In this document: one piece after another, positions 1 to 4,843 of the stretch
Position numbering within the stretch: position 1 is the stretch's first letter
Layout: the number at the start of each line of letters is the position of its first letter
Assembly (NCBI GenBank): GCA_946007445.1
Contig: CAMGAL010000049.1
Span: 1-10,099, forward strand
DNA length: 10,099 nt
Origin: an uncultured Mediterranea sp.
GTDB taxonomy: Bacteria > Bacteroidota > Bacteroidia > Bacteroidales > Bacteroidaceae
Direction of reading: 5' to 3'
Position numbers and translations under genes: made by a program
Notes under the pieces: model-generated
What the model was told of the DNA's origin: nothing
What the model saw: the letters and a program-made list of their open reading frames with translations, nothing else
Database searches by the model: none

Positions 1-1399
1 CGTCGTCGATGTGGCAGAAGGTGTGGATGATGAACCGCAGGGGCTGCTGGCCGGTGCGGCGATGGTAGGCGACGAGGGTTTCGGGGATGTGGGCGACCAG
101 CGCCTCGGGTCTCAGCTGGTCCAGCAGTTTGAAGTGGTCGAAGATGCCTTCGGGGGTGAGGTCGTAGCCTACGGAGAGGCTGCTCCGCTTGCCGTTGTCG
201 ATGCGGTGCGAGCAGATGGCCATCAGCACGTCGGTGGGCGGCATGGCGGGCTGGCTGATGGACCAGGGCTGTCCGCCCGTCTGGGTGATGACCTGCAGCA
301 CCAGGCTCATCTGCGTGTTGCACCAGTGGTTCTTGCGCAGCTGGCCTTTGTAGAGCAGGCTGACGGGGTGGCGGTTCATCAGCAGGAGCAGCACGGGTTT
401 GTACCTCTCCTTCTCCAGCAGCAGATACTCGTCCTTCCTGCAGTGGGGCACGAGGATGTAGTAGTGCTGCAGCGTCTCGTCGGGGCGCATGGAGGCTGTC
501 TGTTGCCTGAGCTTCTCAGTCAGATCTTCGGGCGAGGTGTAGCAGATGTCGTGAGCGGCGTTGTGGTGGAACCTCATGCCGCTGAAGTGCATCACCCAGC
601 CCATCCCATCCAATGCGTCGGAGAAGAGCTCCGAAATCCGGTGGTACATGCCTGTCTTTCCCATGGGCAGCAGCAGGTGCAGCTCGATGTCCTTCCGTGG
701 GGAGAACTGGTAGGCCTGGTGGGTCAGTATGCCGTGGCGGGCGTTGAGGGTCTTCTCTCCGTCGTGGAAGCAGAGTAGGGCGTAGTCGGTCGGGATGGAG
801 TAGAGTTCCTCCTCCGCGGGCTGGCGCCAGGTGCCTATCTTGGCAGGGCCCAGGCGGGTGCCTTCGGGCAGGTAGGTCTGCTGGAAGCGATGGATGAGCT
901 CGAAGTAGAATTTGTATCGAAGTTTGTTTTTTACCGGGTGGAAGTCGCCGGCGATTTCGGGAATCTGCTTGTAGCGATTTGTCGGAATGACCAGCCGCGC
1001 GTCCCTCGTATGGTTCTGCATCTCCTCGTAGCTCACTATCCGGTTGCCCTGGCACATCAGGTCTTTCTGTTTAGGGATGTAATCTTTCGGCCACTGCATC
1101 ACGTAGGCGTGTCCTTCAAACGATATTTGCAGTATCGGTATCGACGTGTGGTGGATGAGCGGTTTCAGTAATAGTTTACAGTAAGTTTTGTAATACCTTC
1201 CCCACCATCCCGGAGGTGCCTCTACCCACACTTCGACGGAGTTGCTGTGGGGACAGACCAGCAGCTTCGTATGCTGCTCCATGTGCGTCTGCAGCGCGGC
1301 GTGCAGCTTCTTGAGAATCTCTTTCGGGTTGTTTTCGCTCTCATCTGTACGGTGCAATACCAGTACGTTCTCCTGAAAAGAAACATACGCTTTTTTCAT
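1..1399 (-). CDS. Argonaute-like (MID-PIWI) protein, catalytically degenerate, C-terminus beyond window
   Basis: Reading from ATG at 1399 to the left edge gives 466 uninterrupted residues; the gene is cut there. Seen: residues about 205-245 (an 'LLCFHDGEK' strand, then 'GILTHQAYQF' and 'IELHLLLP') match the strand run that precedes MID in prokaryotic Argonautes. Residues 312-351 resemble MID, with Y333-K334 and 'HPVSLLYK' where families usually have 'xIPSQ'. Residues 361-381 have the PIWI entry signature N...L..I....GG.PW (G375, G376, P378, W379). The following 'TDVLMAICS' aligns with the usual 'ADVIIGIDV', so the first catalytic Asp is Cys396. 'FIIHTFC' at 456-462 aligns with 'viiyRDG', so the second Asp is Phe461. 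Residues 1-200 are unrecognised and could correspond to N/L1 or APAZ-like domains; no PAZ is evident. By family layout roughly 130-150 residues should be missing. Inference: guide-directed nucleic-acid binding without cleavage, probably defence or element control. Assignment is by eye only, with no profile search. Confidence 0.72.
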   Translation of the reverse strand, partial: MKKAYVSFQENVLVLHRTDESENNPKEILKKLHAALQTHMEQHTKLLVCPHSNSVEVWVEAPPGWWGRYYKTYCKLLLKPLIHHTSIPILQISFEGHAYVMQWPKDYIPKQKDLMCQGNRIVSYEEMQNHTRDARLVIPTNRYKQIPEIAGDFHPVKNKLRYKFYFELIHRFQQTYLPEGTRLGPAKIGTWRQPAEEELYSIPTDYALLCFHDGEKTLNARHGILTHQAYQFSPRKDIELHLLLPMGKTGMYHRISELFSDALDGMGWVMHFSGMRFHHNAAHDICYTSPEDLTEKLRQQTASMRPDETLQHYYILVPHCRKDEYLLLEKERYKPVLLLLMNRHPVSLLYKGQLRKNHWCNTQMSLVLQVITQTGGQPWSISQPAMPPTDVLMAICSHRIDNGKRSSLSVGYDLTPEGIFDHFKLLDQLRPEALVAHIPETLVAYHRRTGQQPLRFIIHTFCHIDD

Positions 1400-1426
1400 T
1401 TTTGTATAAAGTTTTAAGTTATAGCG

Positions 1427-1434
1427 CAAAGATA
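1427..1434 (-). promoter_or_regulatory. Bacteroidales -7 promoter element (TATCTTTG) of the Argonaute-like gene
   Basis: On the minus strand TATCTTTG matches the primary sigma consensus TAnnTTTG of Bacteroidales exactly. It lies 27 bases before the ATG at 1399, in AT-rich DNA. The -33 box is weak: the closest candidate is TTTA, 22 bases upstream. Transcription would start near 1420, giving a leader of about 20 bases without a Shine-Dalgarno motif, which is normal in this order. It indicates that the Argonaute-like gene is transcribed separately from the replication module upstream. Confidence 0.6.
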
Positions 1435-1507
1435 AGAGTTTTTCAGCAATAATACGTAAATAAGGCGTTAATTCCTGTATTTTAACATAATTTATACAGG
1501 GAACCAT

Positions 1508-1603
1508 AGAAAAGCCTCCCTACCAGCTCCTTACCAACTCCCTACCTGCTCCCTCCCTTAGGAGAGGAAGCGGGTAGGGCGAGGGTAGGGCCGGGAGGGA
1601 GGC
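1508..1603 (-). terminator. Long GC-rich imperfect palindrome built of 11-base units, followed by TTTTCT
   Basis: This lies six bases after the DUF3987 stop codon. The outer stem pairs 1514-1520 (GCCTCCC) with 1597-1603. A middle stem pairs 1540-1550 with 1569-1579 (11 bases, one mismatch that can form G-U in one strand). An inner stem pairs 1553-1556 with 1561-1564. The left arm is three tandem 11-base copies of TACCnnCTCCY (1521-1531, 1532-1542, 1543-1553). The right arm carries GGGTAGGG-type counterparts, also spaced 11. On the minus strand the last stem is followed at once by TTTTCT (1513-1508), so intrinsic termination of the replication operon is likely. It could also be a REP-like dispersed repeat. 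Confidence 0.6.
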
Positions 1604-1608
1604 AGGGG

Positions 1609-3357
1609 TCACAGCTTGCGGTAGTCGTTTTGGGCGTAGTGCAGCAGCTTCTTCTGCTCCACTAGCCGCTGTACGTAGCGCTCGGCGGTGCGCGGGTGGA
1701 TGCCTAAGGCCTCGGCCAGGCGCAGGTAGTCGGCGCGGTCGAACTGCGGCGGCAGTCGCTGCGCGAAGAGCTCGGCGGCGGTCTGCCCCGTGGCTTGGGG
1801 CGAGGTGTAGGCTCCCGTGGGGTCGTAGCTCACGAAGACGCGGCAGGTGTGGCGCAGCAGCAGGCGGGTGAGCAGCAGCACTCCGCGGAAGTCGTCGTCG
1901 CAGGGGGTGAGTGGTGCCGCCAGCGTGGTGCCCTCGTAGGGGGTGTCCATGAGGCGCAGCACGGTGCAGATGGCCATCATGCGGAAGGCACTCAGACCGG
2001 CCCGCTTGATGCAGGCGGCAAAGCCTTCGGCCTCCAGCCAGCTGTACTCTTGCAGCAGCTGGGCAAAGCAGTCGTTGAAGCGCCGGGCCTGCTCCTGGCT
2101 GAGCTGCACATCGACCTCCTGCTCCAGTAGCCAGCGGTAGAAGGGGGTGTAGCTCTGCCCCAGGCGGCGTGCCACGTCCTCGGGCACCTCGCCGCTGCCG
2201 GGCTGGGCAAAGACGTCGCGCCACTGCGTGGTGCCCTCCAGCAGGAAGTAGAGGAAGCGGGAGAAGAGACCGTTCTCGCGCTCGGGCGTCAGCTTCCTGA
2301 CCTGCCCGGGGGTGCCGCTCAGCATGACGCTGAGCAGCGGACGGGGGATGACGACGTACTCGTTGTCCGTGCGCCGCTTGTAGCTGCACTCCTCGTTGTG
2401 GTAGGCCTTGCGCAGCGTGGTGCTGTAGTCGCCGTGCTCGCTCTTGAAGGACTGGCTCACCTCGTCGCCCTCGCTCTCGAAGAGGAGGGCGCAGCCGTCG
2501 TTCTCGGCCAGCGTCTGCAGGATGGCGGTGGCGCTGCTGTTCGAGGGGATGCGCAGCAGCAGCTGGGGCGGCGTCTCGGGCATGGGGCCGCGCTCCTTCT
2601 TGGGCTTGGCCTCCCACTCGGCCATCTCCGCCCGATACTGCTCTCTGCGCTTTCGGCCCTCCTCGTAGCGCTCCTGCTGTATCTCCTCCACCAGCAGGTA
2701 GGCGTAGGCCATGATGCCCTTGCCCGAGGCGGCGGGTGCCACCACGAAGCCGTAGAGGTTGACGCCCACGCGCTTGCCGTCGTAGGTCAGCGTCAGCCGT
2801 CGCAGGGTGCTACTCAGACACACCAGGCCGCTGAAGAGCAGCAGCACCCTCTCCGAGAGGCTGCGGCCCAGCCCCTGCAGCCCCTGCAGCAAGGAGGCCC
2901 ACAGAAGGCTCACTATCTGCTCCATCAGCGCCCGGTCGGCCTCGTCCGTTTCGCCCACCGGTACGACAAGCGCGGGGGGTGTCGAAAGTGGCGAAAGTGG
3001 CAATGGCGTCGGTCCTGTCGGCAGTGTGGCCGGTGGCTGGATGAGGGGTCGGCTGGCGGGCTGCACGCTGATGCCTGCCTGCTGGGCCAGGTAGAAGAAG
3101 GTGCTGATGCTCACATCGCCCCGCCCCTGGCTCAGGCAGATGGAGTACTGTCGGTCGGGGTCGATGCTCTGAGGCCCGGGGTGCAGGCGGCTCAGCCGCA
3201 GGAAGGCTTCGCGTCCCTGCTCGCCGGCCTCCCCGGCCAGGGCGAACCCCATTTTCAGCCACTGGTCGTAGCTGGGTGCCAGGTCTATGCCGCTGGCTTC
3301 GGCTTGCTCCACCACTTGGCGGATTTCGTCTGATGTATCAAGCTTGTTCATCCTCAT
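1609..3357 (-). CDS. PriCT-2 / DUF3987 primase-associated helicase-like ATPase
   Basis: A 582-residue protein. Residues about 14-98 resemble the PriCT-2 domain ('SYDQWLKMGFAL' ... 'ISTFFYLAQQAGIS'), found C-terminal to or next to PrimPol primases. A Pro/Thr-rich linker (about 100-135) leads to the DUF3987 P-loop domain. Its Walker A is APAASGKG at 207-214, a Walker-B-like strand CALLFESEGDE lies at 289-299, and there is an Arg/Trp-rich segment near 367-381. A charged helical insertion spans about 225-258. The last 55 residues look like a winged helix (LAEALGIHPRTAERYVQRL). It overlaps the primase gene by 20 bases (14 if Met3 at 3351 is used), implying translational coupling. In Bacteroidales mobile elements this pair probably unwinds and primes element DNA for replication after transfer or excision. 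Family assignment is firm; the exact role is inferred. Confidence 0.85.
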   Translation of the reverse strand: MRMNKLDTSDEIRQVVEQAEASGIDLAPSYDQWLKMGFALAGEAGEQGREAFLRLSRLHPGPQSIDPDRQYSICLSQGRGDVSISTFFYLAQQAGISVQPASRPLIQPPATLPTGPTPLPLSPLSTPPALVVPVGETDEADRALMEQIVSLLWASLLQGLQGLGRSLSERVLLLFSGLVCLSSTLRRLTLTYDGKRVGVNLYGFVVAPAASGKGIMAYAYLLVEEIQQERYEEGRKRREQYRAEMAEWEAKPKKERGPMPETPPQLLLRIPSNSSATAILQTLAENDGCALLFESEGDEVSQSFKSEHGDYSTTLRKAYHNEECSYKRRTDNEYVVIPRPLLSVMLSGTPGQVRKLTPERENGLFSRFLYFLLEGTTQWRDVFAQPGSGEVPEDVARRLGQSYTPFYRWLLEQEVDVQLSQEQARRFNDCFAQLLQEYSWLEAEGFAACIKRAGLSAFRMMAICTVLRLMDTPYEGTTLAAPLTPCDDDFRGVLLLTRLLLRHTCRVFVSYDPTGAYTSPQATGQTAAELFAQRLPPQFDRADYLRLAEALGIHPRTAERYVQRLVEQKKLLHYAQNDYRKL

Positions 3358-4084
3358 TCAGTATGTTATGGTTTAACTTTTGTTGTACTGACTCTTGCTG
3401 GCTCTCGATGCGAAAGAGCACCGCGTCGGGGTCGTGGGGCAGGAAGCAGCAGCGGGCCACGTTCCTGCCTGAGGCATCCACCTGCACGCCGTAGGTCAGC
3501 AGCATGTAGTGGCTCAGCGCCTCAAACCACTCGGCGTGGCTGCCGAGGCTCAGGTCGATGGCCACCACCACCTTCAGTCCGTCGCCGCTGGGGCTGCGAA
3601 ACAGCAGCCTCAGGGCCAGCTCCTCGTCCGTCAGCAGGGCGTATCGCAGGCCCTCCACGCCGGCCATCTGTGCCACGGGCAGGTCGGGCCGACGGGCGGC
3701 GAAGAGGGTGCCTCCGGCCTGCCACCGGTGGATGTGGTCGATGTCCATCGTCAGCAGTCCGCTGTGCTCCAGCAGTCCCTCGTCCTTGCGTCCGTCGAAG
3801 CGTCCGCTCATGGTGGCGCTGCCGAAGAGCTGCCCCTTCCTGCGGCGCACATGGCTCATGGCCTGCTTACAGTCCGGGTCGGCCTGTGCCAGCAGCTGCC
3901 GGTACTGCTGCGTGGCCTCCTGCCAGCGCGGGCCGGTGATGCCCCGCCACAGCTGCCAGAGGCTCGCGGTGCCGCAGGGCTGGGTCTGGGTGATGGGTGG
4001 CTGGTAGATGCTGATGCAGCGTCGGGTGGCCTGCAGCCACTCGCTCTCGGAGAGCCACAGCGGTCGGGTCAGATGCGCTGTCAT
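3338..4084 (-). CDS. PrimPol-like primase, BT4734/BF3469 (VirE N-terminal) family
   Basis: A 248-residue protein with the three signatures of an archaeo-eukaryotic-primase/PrimPol fold: the metal-binding hDhD motif 'LLTMDIDHI' (D114, D116), the nucleotide-binding strand 'FRSPSGDGLKVVVAID' (about 162-177), and the third acidic/polar motif around D203 with 'SGRNVARCCFLPHDPD' (205-220). The VirE-N/BT4734 family is common in Bacteroidales integrative elements directly before DUF3987 genes, as here. Expected activity is primer or short DNA synthesis on single-stranded element DNA. The helicase and PriCT part is a separate downstream polypeptide. The ATG overlaps the stop of the HTH gene by four bases (ATGA at 4084-4081), so the two are translationally coupled. 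About the last 25 residues are polar and look like a flexible linker to its partner. Confidence 0.85.
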   Translation of the reverse strand: MTAHLTRPLWLSESEWLQATRRCISIYQPPITQTQPCGTASLWQLWRGITGPRWQEATQQYRQLLAQADPDCKQAMSHVRRRKGQLFGSATMSGRFDGRKDEGLLEHSGLLTMDIDHIHRWQAGGTLFAARRPDLPVAQMAGVEGLRYALLTDEELALRLLFRSPSGDGLKVVVAIDLSLGSHAEWFEALSHYMLLTYGVQVDASGRNVARCCFLPHDPDAVLFRIESQQESVQQKLNHNILNEDEQA

Positions 4085-4395
4085 ACGCGTTCCTCCTTTC
4101 CGTGTGCCTTGAGTTTGAACATCACGTAGCGGTTGCGCAGCACCTGGTCGATGTCTTCGCGCCGGTAGTAGATTTTGCCTCCCAGCTTGGTGAAGGCCAG
4201 GGTGCCGTTGCTGCGCAGGGTCTGCAGCATCCGAGGCGAGATGTGCAGCAGCTGCATCACGTCGGTATTGTCCAGCAGTTGGCCTACGAACGCCTTACTC
4301 TCCTTGCTCTGCCCCACGCTCGGCAGGCAGAGTCGGTGAAGCTCCTTGACGAGCCTCTCCATTTCCAGCAGTCGCCGGATAGTTTTTGTTTTCAT
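4081..4395 (-). CDS. Excisionase-like helix-turn-helix DNA-binding protein
   Basis: A 104-residue basic protein. Residues about 1-30 form a charged helix. Residues 40-92 fit the MerR/excisionase-type HTH_17 fold: 'DVMQLLHISPRMLQTLRSNG' (helix-turn-helix) followed by the wing 'LGGKIYYRREDIDQVL'. Such proteins open the HTH-PrimPol-DUF3987 modules of Bacteroidales mobile elements, acting as excision factors or operon regulators. I chose ATG 4395 because family members usually begin in this Lys/Arg-rich helix. The in-frame ATG at 4437 would add a Ser/Pro-rich 14-residue tail that looks non-conserved. The repeats in the 450 bases upstream are natural candidates for its binding sites, but this is inference. 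Confidence 0.82.
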   Translation of the reverse strand: MKTKTIRRLLEMERLVKELHRLCLPSVGQSKESKAFVGQLLDNTDVMQLLHISPRMLQTLRSNGTLAFTKLGGKIYYRREDIDQVLRNRYVMFKLKAHGKEERV

Positions 4396-4458
4396 TGTTT
4401 GGTTGTCGGGATGTGGTGATAGACTGCCGCGGCCCATCCGTCTGAAAACAGTAGCAGC

Positions 4459-4495
4459 CGCAAGCTCACCGTTGCCTTTTTTTTCGGAGCTTGCG
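4459..4495. repeat. Perfect 9-base inverted repeat with A8/T8 tract in the loop
   Basis: CGCAAGCTC (4459-4467) and GAGCTTGCG (4487-4495) are exact inverse copies around a 19-base spacer containing eight consecutive T on the plus strand. It lies 64 bases before the chosen start of the HTH gene, so it would be in that operon's leader RNA. It could be an attenuator hairpin, a dimeric protein site or part of an oriT. Confidence 0.6.
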
Positions 4496-4519
4496 ACGGC
4501 GTATGTAGTGGAGGCTCAT
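4466..4519 (-). CDS. Possible 17-residue basic micro-ORF in the leader of the HTH operon
   Basis: ATG 4519 to TGA 4466 encodes MSLHYIRRRKLRKKRQR, very rich in Arg and Lys, ending inside the left arm of the 9-base inverted repeat. The frame is open upstream to a stop near 4588 without another ATG, so this could also be the decayed 3' end of an older gene. A purine-rich AGGAGG occurs but is too far upstream (about 20 bases). It could be a leader peptide or chance. Confidence 0.2.
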   Translation of the reverse strand: MSLHYIRRRKLRKKRQR

Positions 4520-4603
4520 TAGGATGAAGTTCGGCCTCAGTTCCTCCTGCGCCGGGGTTGGGCGGCTGAACTGTCTAACTGCTTATATATAGTGATTTAA
4601 AAG

Positions 4604-4671
4604 AATGAATAAAAAGATGAATTTCGGATGAAAAAAGATGCTTCATCCACATTTCATCCTCTTTATTCATT
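4604..4671. repeat. Nested palindrome of GATGAA/TTCATC motifs
   Basis: The outer arms AATGAATAAA (4604-4613) and TTTATTCATT (4662-4671) are exact inverse copies. They continue inward into GATGAA (4616-4621) opposite TTCATCC (4653-4659). Inside sits a second perfect 7-base inverted repeat, GGATGAA (4626-4632) and TTCATCC (4642-4648), with a 9-base loop. GATGAA therefore appears four times in alternating orientation within 45 bases. The AT-rich context fits an origin or regulator-binding cluster. Confidence 0.6.
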
Positions 4672-4684
4672 ACGAAATATGTAT

Positions 4685-4717
4685 ATAATATATGGTTGCA
4701 TGGTAATTCCGGACAAA
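4685..4717 (-). promoter_or_regulatory. Candidate promoter of the HTH-PrimPol-DUF3987 operon
   Basis: On the minus strand TTTG (4717-4714) is followed after 21 bases by TATATTAT (4692-4685), a six-of-eight match to the Bacteroidales -7 box TAnnTTTG. Transcription would begin near 4677, so both the GATGAA palindrome and the 9-base inverted repeat would lie in a leader of about 280 bases. The -33/-7 boxes overlap the first direct repeat, as an operator might. Only moderately convincing. Confidence 0.3.
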
Positions 4718-4761
4718 CGACACACATGCTTGTGCATTCCGGGTGGACCTTTGACACACAT
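4706..4761. repeat. Two direct repeats of ATTCCGG...GACACACAT
   Basis: ATTCCGG occurs at 4706-4712 and 4736-4742; GACACACAT at 4719-4727 and 4753-4761, with 6 and 10 bases between the two halves. The left halves are 30 bases apart and the right halves 34. A weaker third copy (CTTCCGG, with GGCACACC after it) lies near 4819-4840. The iteron-like arrangement suggests binding of an element protein. Confidence 0.5.
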
Positions 4762-4843
4762 CATAACACAAAATGTGATGGGGACTCGGGATGACGAGTT
4801 GGCAGGTATAGTCCTCAACTTCCGGATGACAGGGGCACACCCG

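Larger units (their letters stand above)
4396..4843. other. Non-coding control region upstream of the HTH-PrimPol-DUF3987 operon
   Basis: A 448-base gap without a convincing gene. It drops in GC content against its flanks in the 4580-4700 part and holds several ordered repeats: a 9-base inverted repeat (4459-4495), a nested GATGAA/TTCATC palindrome (4604-4671), two ATTCCGG...GACACACAT direct repeats (4706-4761), overlapping small hairpins at 4757-4780 (CACAT/ATGTG or CATCA/TGATG), and ACTCG/CGAGT at 4784-4799 just after the upstream gene. Such density next to a primase-helicase operon suggests an origin, transfer origin or operator region. No specific oriT or origin family is recognised. Confidence 0.55.

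Noticed and set aside
11..778. Long plus-strand ORF opposite the Argonaute-like gene
   Set aside because: Low-complexity Val/Gly/Gln/His composition typical of the antisense of a GC-rich gene; no family motif or ribosome site.
1..1399. Calling the PIWI-like protein an active guide-directed nuclease
   Set aside because: Two of the four catalytic positions are visible and both lack Asp (Cys396, Phe461).
1520..2617. 365-residue Ala/Arg/His-rich minus-strand ORF
   Set aside because: It lies in another frame of the DUF3987 gene, has shadow-type composition, and its tail is the translated palindrome.
2398..3333. 311-residue plus-strand ORF opposite the DUF3987 gene, and similar ones at 3509-4129 and 8414-9523
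   Set aside because: All are antisense shadows of well-supported genes with biased composition and no recognisable domains.
4396..4437. Upstream ATG 4437 as start of the HTH protein
   Set aside because: It adds a Ser/Pro-rich segment unlike the rest of the protein; ATG 4395 gives the expected basic helix start.
4575..4757. 60-codon minus-strand ORF in the control region
   Set aside because: It runs through the repeats and palindrome, has no family resemblance and no ribosome site; the repeats explain its composition.
4604..4799. CRISPR array in the repeat-rich gap
   Set aside because: The repeats are short, partly inverted and unevenly spaced, with no uniform repeat-spacer pattern and no cas gene nearby.
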